Assembly (NCBI RefSeq): GCF_017104965.1
Contig: NZ_JAAGPR010000002.1
Coordinates: 1-64,000, forward strand
Direction of reading: 5' to 3'
DNA: 64,000 nucleotides
Source: Paraburkholderia sp. Ac-20340
GTDB lineage: Bacteria; Pseudomonadota; Gammaproteobacteria; Burkholderiales; Burkholderiaceae
The notes under the pieces: generated by a model
What the model was told of the DNA's origin: nothing
Database searches by the model: none
What the model saw: only the letters and a program-made list of their open reading frames with translations
Program-made: the position numbers and the translations under genes
Part shown: positions 1-8,406 of the stretch, piece after piece
How positions within the stretch are numbered: position 1 is the first letter of the stretch
Layout of the letters: every line of letters starts with the position of its first letter

Positions 1-334
1 CGCGCGCCGTGCCGCCACGCCCGCGGCAGCGACCGCGCCCGCCGCGACGCAAACGCCCGCAGCCGCTCACGCAACGACAGGCGCCCCCGCCGCCGCACCC
101 AGCGACGCCGAAGCCAAAAAGAAAGCCATCATCCAGGCCGCGATGGAGCGCGCCCGTCAGAAGAAGGCGGAACTGGCGGCCAGCGGCGAAGGACCGCGCA
201 ACACCGATCACGTGAGCGCCGATGTACAGGCGCAGATCGACGCCGCCGAAGCGCGCCGCAAGCGTCTGGGAATGGAATCCGCGCCGGACGCGCCCGCCCC
301 GGACGCCGCGAAAGACCACGACAAGCCCGCATAA
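1..334 (+). CDS. rnfB: RnfB-like electron transport subunit, C-terminal end (partial)
   Basis: This is the 3' end of a gene that begins before the window; the frame is open from base 2 to the TAA at 332-334. The visible 110 residues are low-complexity Ala/Pro/Thr sequence followed by a charged helix (KKKAIIQAAMERARQKKAEL). That tail is typical of the long C-terminal extension of Burkholderia RnfB-type ferredoxin proteins, and rnfB directly upstream of nth is the usual order in this group. The iron-sulfur domains lie outside the window, so the assignment rests on the tail and on context. The Ala/Lys-rich tail fits a wider pattern of such tails in this window. Confidence 0.7.
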   Translation, partial: ARRAATPAAATAPAATQTPAAAHATTGAPAAAPSDAEAKKKAIIQAAMERARQKKAELAASGEGPRNTDHVSADVQAQIDAAEARRKRLGMESAPDAPAPDAAKDHDKPA

Positions 335-356
335 AAACCAACGGCCCCCACGAGCC

Positions 357-1001
357 ATGAACGCCACCAAGCGCCGCGCGATCTACGAAACGCTGCAAAG
401 CATCAACCCGAACCCCACGACCGAGCTGGAGTTTTCGACGCCGTTCGAACTCCTGATCGCCGTGCTGCTGTCCGCGCAGGCCACCGATGTCTCGGTGAAC
501 AAGGCCATGCGCAGGATGTTTCCGGTGGCGAACACGCCCGCGACGGTGCTCGCGCTGGGCGAGGAAGGCGTCGCCGATTACATCAAGACGATCGGCCTCT
601 ATCGCACCAAGGCGAAGAACGTGATCGCCACCTGCAAGATCCTGATCGAGCAGCATGGCGGCGAGGTGCCGCAGACGCGCGAGGCGCTCGAAGCGTTGCC
701 GGGCGTGGGCCGCAAGACCGCGAACGTGGTGCTCAACACCGCGTTCGGCCATCCGACCATCGCCGTGGATACGCATATTTTCCGCGTCGCCAACCGCACG
801 GGACTCGCACCTGGCAAGGACGTGAAGGCCGTGGAAACCGCGCTGGAAAAGTTCACGCCGAAGGAGTTTCTGCAGGACGCGCATCACTGGCTGATCCTGC
901 ACGGGCGCTATGTCTGCAAGGCGCGCCGCCCGGAATGCTGGCATTGCGTGATCGAGCCGTTGTGCGAATTCAGGCCGAAAACGCCGCCGCCCGAGCTCTG
1001 A
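357..1001 (+). CDS. nth: Endonuclease III (DNA glycosylase/AP lyase)
   Basis: A 214-residue base-excision repair enzyme that removes oxidised pyrimidines and nicks abasic sites. The helix-hairpin-helix LPGVGRKTAN spans residues 114-123. The catalytic Lys120 and Asp138 (VDTHIFR) match the E. coli numbering exactly. The C-terminal C-X6-C-X2-C-X5-C pattern (CKARRPECWHCVIEPLC) is the [4Fe-4S] ligand set. The ATG at 357 was chosen because the family begins with MN.KR; the open frame runs further upstream but into the rnfB coding tail. It lies 22 bp after rnfB and is probably co-transcribed with it. Confidence 0.97.
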   Translation: MNATKRRAIYETLQSINPNPTTELEFSTPFELLIAVLLSAQATDVSVNKAMRRMFPVANTPATVLALGEEGVADYIKTIGLYRTKAKNVIATCKILIEQHGGEVPQTREALEALPGVGRKTANVVLNTAFGHPTIAVDTHIFRVANRTGLAPGKDVKAVETALEKFTPKEFLQDAHHWLILHGRYVCKARRPECWHCVIEPLCEFRPKTPPPEL

Positions 1002-1120
1002 CAGCGCGGCTGCGCGCCGCGACGTAGAATGAACTGCCCGGAGCGAAGCAAGCGCGCCAGAACCCTTCTGGCATGCTTCTGGCCCCGGGCGCCGTCCCCC
1101 ACACCACCGCACGATTCACG

Positions 1121-1555
1121 ATGTTCAATCCCAGCCGCGACGAAGTCCGCCGCTTTTTCACCGAGACCTGGCGCAAGCAGCGCGCAGGCGAAATCCTCAC
1201 GCCTCTGGAAGCGATCGCCGCCGACTGGATCGTCGAGCATCCTGAATACCACGCGGAACTCGCCGACGCCGATCAGGCCGCCGCCCAGGACTATTCGCCC
1301 GAACGCGGCCAGACCAACCCTTTCCTGCATCTGTCGATGCATCTGGCGATCAGCGAGCAACTGTCGATCGACCAGCCGCCGGGCATCCGCGCGGCGCACG
1401 ACCGGCTCGCGGCGCGCATGGGATCGACCCACGACGCGCAGCACGCCATCATGGAGTGCCTGGGCGAGACGATCTGGGAAGCGCAGCGCACCGGCACGCC
1501 GCCCGACACCGACGCCTATCTCCAGCGCATCGAGCGCCGCGCCACGCGCGACTAA
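1121..1555 (+). CDS. DUF1841 family protein
   Basis: A 144-residue protein matching the DUF1841 family of beta- and gamma-proteobacteria in length and in its start (MFNPSRDEVRRFF). It has a conserved central stretch around NPFLHLSMHLAI and a family-typical His-rich segment. Its function is unknown. It has no signal peptide and looks cytosolic. It follows nth by 119 bp in the same direction, and a strong inverted-repeat terminator closes it at 1590-1640. An upstream in-frame ATG at 1073 is less likely because the extra residues do not fit the family. Confidence 0.85.
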   Translation: MFNPSRDEVRRFFTETWRKQRAGEILTPLEAIAADWIVEHPEYHAELADADQAAAQDYSPERGQTNPFLHLSMHLAISEQLSIDQPPGIRAAHDRLAARMGSTHDAQHAIMECLGETIWEAQRTGTPPDTDAYLQRIERRATRD

Positions 1556-1589
1556 GCGGCCCTGCAACGCATCGAGCCAAAAGAAGCGC

Positions 1590-1640
1590 AAAAAAACACC
1601 CTGCCTGCCGCGCTGGAATCGCACGGCAGGCAGGGTGTTT
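1590..1640. terminator. Bidirectional Rho-independent terminator
   Basis: A perfect stem (AACACCCTGCCTGCCG paired with CGGCAGGCAGGGTGTT) has an A-run before it and a T-run after it. It separates the convergent DUF1841 and cytochrome genes and can act on both strands. Confidence 0.85.
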
Positions 1641-1676
1641 TCACATCGAGCGCGCCTCATGCAGCGCGCATCAGAT

Positions 1677-2099
1677 TCATTTCTTCTCGATCAGATCGCC
1701 CTTGAGCGATTCGATATACGCGGCGAGATCCTTCATATCGCTCTGCGACAGGCTCTGCACCTGCGCCTGCATGATCGGATTGTTGCGGCCGAGATGCGGA
1801 TTGCCGTTGCCCATCTGGTACTGGCGCAGCGCCCAATAGATGTAATCGGCATGCTGGCCCGCGAGCTTCGGATATTCCGGGCTCACCGGCTTGTTCAGAT
1901 TCACGCCATGGCAGGCCGCGCAGTTGTGGCTGTCGGACAGCACCTTGCCGTTGGCGGCATCGGCGGCATGCGCCGGATGCAGCGCGAGCGTGGCAGCCAG
2001 CGCGGCAGCCGCCGAAACCAGCACGGCAGCCTTCAAAAACGCGGCCTTGAATCGCGCTTCACGCGCACCGGCGCGCACGGCCGTATAGGGCTTGTTCAT
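1677..2099 (-). CDS. Periplasmic c-type cytochrome (class I, c553/c4-like)
   Basis: A 140-residue secreted monohaem cytochrome. A hydrophobic signal segment (about 19-40) ends at AHA-AD. The haem-binding CAACH is at residues 60-64, and a downstream Met (NNPIMQAQ) is the likely sixth iron ligand. It probably carries electrons between membrane complexes in the periplasm. The start ATG at 2099 lies just 22 bp after the stop of a second cytochrome gene, so the two form an operon. The longer N-terminus before the signal (about 18 residues) is slightly unusual. The partner oxidase or dehydrogenase is not in the window. Confidence 0.9.
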   Translation of the reverse strand: MNKPYTAVRAGAREARFKAAFLKAAVLVSAAAALAATLALHPAHAADAANGKVLSDSHNCAACHGVNLNKPVSPEYPKLAGQHADYIYWALRQYQMGNGNPHLGRNNPIMQAQVQSLSQSDMKDLAAYIESLKGDLIEKK

Positions 2100-2121
2100 G
2101 GATTGTCGTCTCCCGTGCCGG

Positions 2122-2487
2122 TTACTTCTCGGGGTTGTTCTTGGAGGTGGCCGACTGCGACGAGTAATAAGCCGCGATATCGGCGATATCCTGGTCGGTG
2201 AGCGTTGCCGCGATCGCGTGCATCGTCTCGAAGTGGCGGTCGCCCTTCTTGTAGCCGTGCAGCGCGTTCTGGATGTACTGCGCGTTCTGGCCGCCCAGGA
2301 TGGGCACGTGGTAGACCTCGGGATAGGCGGTGCGGTAGTCGGGAATACCATGACAGCCGATACACATCGCAACCTTGCCTTGACCTGCCTTCGCGTCGCC
2401 CACGACATCCGCATGTGCCGTGGCCGCGAAGCCCGCCAGCACGGTCACTGCTCCGAGCATGACGTGCTTGCCGACAATTTTTTTCAT
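2122..2487 (-). CDS. Periplasmic c-type cytochrome (class I)
   Basis: A 121-residue monohaem cytochrome with a clean signal peptide (cleavage after AHA, about residue 26) and haem motif CIGCH at 42-46. A Met near HFETMHAIAA is the candidate axial ligand. It is the first gene of a two-cytochrome operon with the gene at 1677-2099. The two proteins share the small class I cytochrome fold and look like an ancient duplication. They are likely electron shuttles to a terminal oxidase or from a dehydrogenase located elsewhere. Confidence 0.9.
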   Translation of the reverse strand: MKKIVGKHVMLGAVTVLAGFAATAHADVVGDAKAGQGKVAMCIGCHGIPDYRTAYPEVYHVPILGGQNAQYIQNALHGYKKGDRHFETMHAIAATLTDQDIADIAAYYSSQSATSKNNPEK

Positions 2488-2944
2488 AGCATCCAACCTG
2501 GCTTGAGGGGATTCGAACGCCCGAACCGCAGGCCACGGCCTGCGCCGCATTACTGCTGTTTTACTTTTGGGTCGCCGTGCAGGCCGAAAAAAATCGGTCT
2601 GAGTATACCGCGACGCCGCGCAGCCCGTCCACGGGCTGCCGCCCGCCGCGCGCCCGCTGAGGCCCGCCAGACGGGGCTCGGGCGTTATGCGAGCGGCCTT
2701 TGCGGCGGGTCGTGCGGGTGATCCCTGATGCGGTGCGCTTTTGCAACTGGCGACCTGCGCGGGCCTGGAACGGACGATAAAACCCGGGCGATTCGTTCCC
2801 GTGACGGGACAAAAACGGCATAAAAACTGCGCCCCGCGATCCTGAATCAGTACCGCATCGGGCGGAGCCAACGATACGCGAGGCCCCTCTGAAGCAACAC
2901 CCCATCTGACTTATACTGGGATTTTTTTCAGCGAGCGGTTCATC
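2488..2944. other. Intergenic region between divergent cytochrome and MoxR genes
   Basis: These 457 bp hold the divergent promoters of the cytochrome operon and the MoxR gene. The part nearest the MoxR gene contains a possible -10 box (TATACT, 2912-2917) without a convincing -35. I see no ORF or hairpin here that I can support. Confidence 0.5.
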
Positions 2945-3796
2945 ATGCGCGCCACGCGTTTCGAAGGCTCTTCGCAGTACGTCGCCACCGACGATCTCAA
3001 GCTCGCGGTCAATGCCGCGATCACCCTCAAGCGCCCGCTGCTCATCAAGGGCGAGCCCGGCACCGGCAAGACCATGCTGGCCGAGGAAGTGGCCGCCGCG
3101 CTGGACATGCCGCTGATGCAATGGCACATCAAGTCCACCACGAAGGCGCAGCAAGGTCTCTACGAATACGACGCGGTGTCGCGCCTGCGCGACTCGCAGC
3201 TCGGCGACGAACGCGTGAAGGATATCCGCAACTACATCGTCAAGGGCGTGCTGTGGCAGGCGTTCGAGTCGGAGCAGCAAAGCGTGCTGCTGATCGACGA
3301 AATCGATAAAGCCGACATCGAATTCCCCAACGACCTGCTGCGCGAACTCGACCGCATGGAGTTCTACGTCTACGAGACGCGCGAACTCATCAAGGCGAAG
3401 CAGCGCCCGCTCGTCATCATCACGTCGAACAACGAGAAGGAGCTGCCGGACGCCTTCCTGCGCCGCTGCTTCTTCCACTACATCAGCTTCCCCGATCCGG
3501 CCACGATGCAGCGCATCGTCGAGGTGCACTATCCGGGCATCCGCCGCGAACTGCTGAGCGCCGCGATGGAAAGTTTCTTCGAACTGCGTAACGTCGCGGG
3601 CCTGAAGAAGAAACCTTCGACATCCGAACTGCTCGACTGGCTCAAGCTGCTGCTCGCCGAAGACATCCCGCCCGAAGCGCTGCGCGCCGTGGACGGTTCG
3701 AAGTCGATGCCGCCGCTCGCCGGCGCGCTGCTCAAGAACGAACAGGACATGACGCTGTTCGAGCGGCTCATCTACATGAACCGCCACAACCGCTAA
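2945..3796 (+). CDS. MoxR-family AAA+ ATPase
   Basis: A 283-residue ATPase with Walker A GEPGTGKT (36-43), Walker B LLIDEIDKAD (115-124) and a sensor stretch ITSNNEKELPDAFLRRC. MoxR ATPases act as chaperones that insert metals or assemble complexes, working with a von Willebrand factor A protein. The next gene, 37 bp downstream, encodes exactly such a VWA protein, which supports this role. The client of this pair is not evident from the neighbours. The start ATG at 2945 gives a family-typical N-terminus. Confidence 0.93.
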   Translation: MRATRFEGSSQYVATDDLKLAVNAAITLKRPLLIKGEPGTGKTMLAEEVAAALDMPLMQWHIKSTTKAQQGLYEYDAVSRLRDSQLGDERVKDIRNYIVKGVLWQAFESEQQSVLLIDEIDKADIEFPNDLLRELDRMEFYVYETRELIKAKQRPLVIITSNNEKELPDAFLRRCFFHYISFPDPATMQRIVEVHYPGIRRELLSAAMESFFELRNVAGLKKKPSTSELLDWLKLLLAEDIPPEALRAVDGSKSMPPLAGALLKNEQDMTLFERLIYMNRHNR

Positions 3797-3833
3797 GCCG
3801 CGCCGGGCACGTGAAAAAGCACGGAGAATCCGC

Positions 3834-5006
3834 ATGCTGATCGACTTCTTCTATACGCTGCGCGACGCGAAGCTGCCGGTCTCCGTGAAGGAGTACCTCA
3901 CGCTAGTCGAAGCGCTCAAGGAGCGCGTGATCGCGCCGTCGCTCGACGACTTCTACTATCTCGCGCGCATGACGCTCGTGAAGGACGAGCAGTATTTCGA
4001 CCGTTTCGATCAGGCCTTCGGCGCGTATTTTCGCGGCATCGAAAAGAAGTCCGAACAGGCCTTCGAGATTCCCGAAGACTGGCTCAAGAAAAAACTCGAA
4101 CGCGATTTCACGCCCGAACAGCGCGCGCAGATCGAAGCGATGGGCGGGCTCGACAAACTCATGGAGCGCCTGAAGGAACTGTTCGAGGAACAGAAGGAGC
4201 GCCACGAAGGCGGCAGCAAGTGGATCGGCACGGGCGGCACGTCGCCGTTCGGCAACGGCGGCTATAACCCGGAAGGTATCCGCATCGGCGGCGAAGGTGG
4301 GCAGCGCAGCGCCGTGAAAGTGTGGGACGCGCGCGCCTACCGCGATTACGACGATCAGGTCGAGATCGGCACGCGCAATATCAAGGTGGCCTTGCGCCGC
4401 CTGCGCCGTTTCGCGCGCGAAGGCGCGGTCGAGGAACTCGATCTCGACGGCACGATCCGCAGCACGGCCGCCAACGCGGGCTGGCTCGATCTCAAGATGG
4501 TGCCGGAGCGCCACAACAATGTGAAAGTGCTGATGCTGCTCGACGTGGGCGGCTCGATGGACGATCACATCAAGCGCACCGAAGAACTCTTTTCCGCCGC
4601 CAAGGCCGAGTTCAAGCATCTGGAGTTCTACTACTTCCACAACTGCGTCTACGACTATCTGTGGAAGAACAACCGCCGCCGCCACGCGGAGCGCACGCCC
4701 ACGTGGGATCTGCTGCACAAGTTCACGCCCGACTACAAGCTGATCTTCGTCGGCGACGCCACCATGAGTCCGTATGAAGTGCTGCAGCCGGGCGGCTCGG
4801 TCGAATACAACAACCCGGAAGCGGGCGCCGTGTGGCTGCGGCGGCTGGCCGACCAGTTCCCGCACTTCGCCTGGCTCAACCCGGAACCCGAACGGCTATG
4901 GGAATACCGCCAGTCGGTTTCGGTGATCCGCGAAATTCTGGGGCATCGCATGTATCCGCTCACCGTCGCCGGGCTGGAAACGGCCATGCGCGTGCTGAGC
5001 AAATAG
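3834..5006 (+). CDS. VWA domain protein (CoxE-like), MoxR partner
   Basis: A 390-residue protein. Residues 1-130 are a charged helical region, followed by a Gly-rich linker (about 126-160), then a von Willebrand type A domain. The metal-binding MIDAS is DVGGS at 237-241 (DxGxS form). It belongs to the CoxE-like VWA family that pairs with MoxR ATPases, and it lies directly after one. It is likely cytosolic, since it has no signal peptide. The pair probably remodels or metallates an unidentified complex. Confidence 0.9.
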   Translation: MLIDFFYTLRDAKLPVSVKEYLTLVEALKERVIAPSLDDFYYLARMTLVKDEQYFDRFDQAFGAYFRGIEKKSEQAFEIPEDWLKKKLERDFTPEQRAQIEAMGGLDKLMERLKELFEEQKERHEGGSKWIGTGGTSPFGNGGYNPEGIRIGGEGGQRSAVKVWDARAYRDYDDQVEIGTRNIKVALRRLRRFAREGAVEELDLDGTIRSTAANAGWLDLKMVPERHNNVKVLMLLDVGGSMDDHIKRTEELFSAAKAEFKHLEFYYFHNCVYDYLWKNNRRRHAERTPTWDLLHKFTPDYKLIFVGDATMSPYEVLQPGGSVEYNNPEAGAVWLRRLADQFPHFAWLNPEPERLWEYRQSVSVIREILGHRMYPLTVAGLETAMRVLSK

Positions 5007-5106
5007 CGCCAGACAACCCGAACCTTTCACGCCACATGCAGCGCAACCGCGAGACCAGACGGTTGCGCGCGCAACTTCACACTAAAAAAACGAGGAGTAC
5101 TCCAGC

Positions 5107-6324
5107 ATGACCGCGCCTTCATCCCCCGACCTGCCGGCGAACTTCCGGCCGGGACCGCTGCGGCCGCTGGCCGACACGTCGGTCGCCACGATCGTGGCCG
5201 GTTTCGTCGCGATGATGACGGGCTACACCAGTTCGCTGGTCCTGATGTTCCAGGCGGGCCAGGCCGCGCATCTCACCGACGCGCAGATTTCCTCGTGGAT
5301 CTGGGCACTGTCCATCGGCATGGCGGTGACCACCATCGGCCTGTCGCTGTGGTATCGCGCGCCTACCGTGGTGGCGTGGTCCACACCGGGCGCCGCCTTG
5401 CTGATCAGCTCGCTGCCGCATGTGCCGTATGCCGAGGCCATCGGCGCCTTTATCGTCTGCGCCGTGCTGCTCACCGCCGTGGGCCTGACCGGCTGGTTCG
5501 ACACGCTGATGAAGCGCATCCCCGCCGGTATTGCCGCGGCGCTGCTGGCCGGCATCCTGTTCGAGATCGGCATCGAGATTTTTCACGCCGCGCAGGTGCA
5601 GACGCCGCTCGTGCTCACCATGTTCTTCGCCTATCTGCTGATGAAGCGTTTCGTGCCGCGCTATGCGATCGTCGGCACGCTGGTGGTGGGGATTGCGGCG
5701 GCCGCGGCGCTGGGGTTGCTCGATTTCAGCCACTTCCGCGTGGCCGTGGCGAAACCCGTGTTCACGATGCCCGCGTTTTCGGTGCAGGCGATCGTGAGCA
5801 TCGGCATTCCGCTGTTCGTGGTGGCGATGGCCTCGCAGAACGTGCCGGGCATCGCCGTGATTCGCGCCGATGGCTATGACACGCCCTCCTCGCCGCTGAT
5901 CGCGACGACCGGCCTCGCCTCGCTGCTGCTCGCGCCGTTCGGCTCGCACGGCATCAACCTCGCGGCCATCACGGCAGCGATCTGCACCGGCCCGCACGCG
6001 CACGAGGACCGCACCAAACGCTATATGGCGGCGGTCTGGTGCGGCATCTTCTATCTGATCGCGGGCACCTTCGGCGCGACCATCGCGGCGCTGTTCGCGG
6101 CGTTTCCGCAGGCGCTGGTGGTGTCGATTGCCGCGCTGGCGCTGTTCGGCTCGATCATGAGCGGCCTCACCAACGCGATGCAGAACCCGCGCGAGCGCGA
6201 AGCGGCCCTCGTGACCTTCATGGTAACGGCTTCGGGCCTCACGCTGCTGTCGATCGGCGCGGCGTTCTGGGGGCTGGTGGCGGGCGTGCTCACGCAGTTC
6301 GTGCTGAACGCGCGCAAGGCCTGA
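5107..6324 (+). CDS. benE: BenE-family benzoate/H+ symporter
   Basis: A 405-residue integral membrane protein with about 11-12 hydrophobic segments. The BenE signature region near the first helix (AGFVAMMTGYTSSLVLMFQA) and the later GSHGINLAAITAAICTGP segment match the family, which imports benzoate with protons. No benzoate degradation genes (benABCD) are nearby, so the substrate could be another aromatic acid. It begins 100 bp after the VWA gene; an RBS-like GAGGAG precedes the ATG. Confidence 0.88.
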   Translation: MTAPSSPDLPANFRPGPLRPLADTSVATIVAGFVAMMTGYTSSLVLMFQAGQAAHLTDAQISSWIWALSIGMAVTTIGLSLWYRAPTVVAWSTPGAALLISSLPHVPYAEAIGAFIVCAVLLTAVGLTGWFDTLMKRIPAGIAAALLAGILFEIGIEIFHAAQVQTPLVLTMFFAYLLMKRFVPRYAIVGTLVVGIAAAAALGLLDFSHFRVAVAKPVFTMPAFSVQAIVSIGIPLFVVAMASQNVPGIAVIRADGYDTPSSPLIATTGLASLLLAPFGSHGINLAAITAAICTGPHAHEDRTKRYMAAVWCGIFYLIAGTFGATIAALFAAFPQALVVSIAALALFGSIMSGLTNAMQNPREREAALVTFMVTASGLTLLSIGAAFWGLVAGVLTQFVLNARKA

Positions 6325-6621
6325 TCGCGCGGCGGATAACGAATCGAAAGCCCCGGCACCGAATTTGCGCCGATTTTTAAACGATTTTTGTTCGCCGCGC
6401 GCGCGTCATCGCACCGCCTCCCGATCCGCCATAAAATGACGCAGTGAGTCGCGCCAATCCCGTTCGGCGCGACATCGCCCTTTCGCGTACAGGCGTAAAG
6501 CGTTCAGCGTTTCGCCCTGCGCGCCCGGCGCTCCCGGCTAACCACCGTTAGCACGATGCCCAGGCGCACAGGCCGTTCAACTTTCACCGACGCCGGCGCG
6601 CATGCGCCCACAAGGCCAGAC

Positions 6622-7581
6622 ATGACTACCGCACTCGATCAGCTCAAGCAGTACACCACCGTCGTCGCCGATACGGGCGACTTCCAGCAGTTCGTCCAGT
6701 ACAAGCCGCAGGACGCGACCACCAACCCGTCGCTGATCCTCAAGGCCGTGCAGAAGGCGGAATACCGTCCGCTGCTCGAAAAAACCGTGCGCGATCACGC
6801 GAGCGAGTCGGTCGAAGCGATCATCGACCATCTGCTGATCGCTTTCGGCACCGAAATCCTCAAGATCATTCCGGGCCGCGTCTCGACCGAAGTCGACGCG
6901 CGTCTGTCGTTCGACACGCAAAAGTCGATCGACAAGGCTCATCACCTCATCGACCTCTACAAGAAGGCCGGCATCGAGAAAGAGCGCGTGCTGATCAAGC
7001 TCGCCTCGACGTGGGAAGGCATCCGCGCCGCCGAAGTGCTGCAGAAGGAAGGCATCCGCTGCAACATGACGCTGCTGTTCTCGCTCGCGCAGGCCGCAGC
7101 GTGCGCCGAAGCCGGCGCGCAACTGATTTCGCCGTTCGTCGGCCGCATCTACGACTGGTTCAAGAAGGCCAAGGGCGCGGACTGGGACGACGCGAAGGAC
7201 GGCGGCGCCAACGATCCGGGCGTGCAGTCGGTGCGCAAGATCTACGCGTACTACAAGAAGTTCGGCTACAAGACCGAAGTGATGGGCGCCAGCTTCCGCA
7301 ACACCAGCCAGATCGTCGAACTCGCCGGTTGCGACCTGCTGACGATCAGCCCGGATCTGCTGCAGAAGCTGCATGACAGCAACGAGAAGATCGACCGCAA
7401 GCTTTCGCCCGAAGCGTTCGCGAACGAGAACATCGCGCGCGTGGCCGTGGACGAAGCCTCGTTCCGCTTCCTGCTCAACGAAGACGCGATGGCCACCGAA
7501 AAGCTCGCCGAAGGCATTCGCGCGTTCGCCGCCGATGCGGTCAAGCTCGACAAGATGGTCGAAGAACTGCGCGCGAAGTAA
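6622..7581 (+). CDS. tal: Transaldolase
   Basis: A 319-residue enzyme of the non-oxidative pentose phosphate pathway that transfers a dihydroxyacetone unit between sugar phosphates. The Schiff-base lysine is Lys126 in VLIKLAST, and the family motif DATTNPS is at 31-37. Length and sequence are those of the TalB type. The ATG at 6622 is preferred to the in-frame ATG at 6556, because the extra 22 residues are unlike the family. It is monocistronic, with a strong terminator at 7649-7686. Confidence 0.97.
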   Translation: MTTALDQLKQYTTVVADTGDFQQFVQYKPQDATTNPSLILKAVQKAEYRPLLEKTVRDHASESVEAIIDHLLIAFGTEILKIIPGRVSTEVDARLSFDTQKSIDKAHHLIDLYKKAGIEKERVLIKLASTWEGIRAAEVLQKEGIRCNMTLLFSLAQAAACAEAGAQLISPFVGRIYDWFKKAKGADWDDAKDGGANDPGVQSVRKIYAYYKKFGYKTEVMGASFRNTSQIVELAGCDLLTISPDLLQKLHDSNEKIDRKLSPEAFANENIARVAVDEASFRFLLNEDAMATEKLAEGIRAFAADAVKLDKMVEELRAK

Positions 7582-7934
7582 GCAGGCGCCTATTCGGCAT
7601 GCAAGCGCGGTTTTAAGCAGTCGCTCACCGCGCGCCGAAGTCTCCGCAAGGGCCGCACATCACGCATGTGCGGCCCTTTTTTGCGTTTTTGCGCCCGCGA
7701 AAACTCTGCAACCTCCATTCCACTCTGCGCTCTCGCAAACCCTGGCGAGATGGCTGCCCGAAGCGGGCACGCGCGCGCCTAGAATCAGGGCAGCGGCCAG
7801 CTTGATAGCGCCGCGCGAGGCAACACAATCCCCGTTCCCCCTGTCATGCGCCGCCACCCCACAGCGCCGCACGACGCGCACTGCAACCAGGACGCTGCGC
7901 AAGGGACCGGCCAACCGTCCAGTCCGCAAGGAAG
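7582..7934. other. Intergenic region with tal terminator
   Basis: These 353 bp contain the tal terminator (7649-7686) and the leader of the VOC gene. I recognise nothing else here. Confidence 0.5.
7649..7686 (+). terminator. Rho-independent terminator of tal
   Basis: Stem GGGCCGCACA (7650-7659) pairs with TGTGCGGCCC (7667-7676), followed by a run of six T. Confidence 0.9.
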
Positions 7935-8372
7935 ATGACGATGCAAATCCAGCCCTACCTCTTTTACAACGGCACCTGCGAGGAAGCGATCGCGTTCTAT
8001 CGCGAGGCGCTCGGCGCCACGGAGCTGTTCAAGATGCGTTTCAAGGACGGCCCGCCCGATCCGCAGCGCCCGCTGCCGCCCGAACTGGCCGACAAGATCA
8101 TGCACGCGACGATCCAGGTCGGCGACGCGCAGTTGATGATGTCCGATGGCGGTTGCATGACGAATCACGACACCTTCACCGGCTTCAGCGTCTCGCTCAC
8201 CGCGCCCGACGCCGCCACGGCACAGCGCTATTTCGATGCGCTGTCGAAAGGCGCGCAGATCGGCATGCCGTTCCAGAAAACGTTCTGGTCGCCCGGCTTC
8301 GGCATGCTGACCGATCGATTCGGCGTGCCCTGGATGGTCACTGCACCGCCGCTGGAAAACCCGGCGCCCTGA
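7935..8372 (+). CDS. VOC-superfamily protein, PhnB/YjdN type
   Basis: A 145-residue protein of the PhnB-like branch of the glyoxalase/vicinal-oxygen-chelate superfamily, shown by the start (QPYLFYNGTCEEAIAFYREALG), the MFKDGPP-like loop and the end FGVPWMV. Function of this branch is poorly known; it often binds a metal and a small molecule. An RBS (AAGGAAG) precedes the ATG at 7935; an ATG at 7941 is equally possible. It stands alone between terminators and a convergent gene. Confidence 0.85.
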   Translation: MTMQIQPYLFYNGTCEEAIAFYREALGATELFKMRFKDGPPDPQRPLPPELADKIMHATIQVGDAQLMMSDGGCMTNHDTFTGFSVSLTAPDAATAQRYFDALSKGAQIGMPFQKTFWSPGFGMLTDRFGVPWMVTAPPLENPAP

Positions 8373-8406
8373 GATTCACGTTAGCGCATTGATCATGACG
8401 CGCGCC

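Noticed and set aside
5107..6324. A benzoate degradation cluster around the BenE-type gene
   Set aside because: No ben, cat or other aromatic ring-cleavage genes lie within reach; the transporter is isolated.
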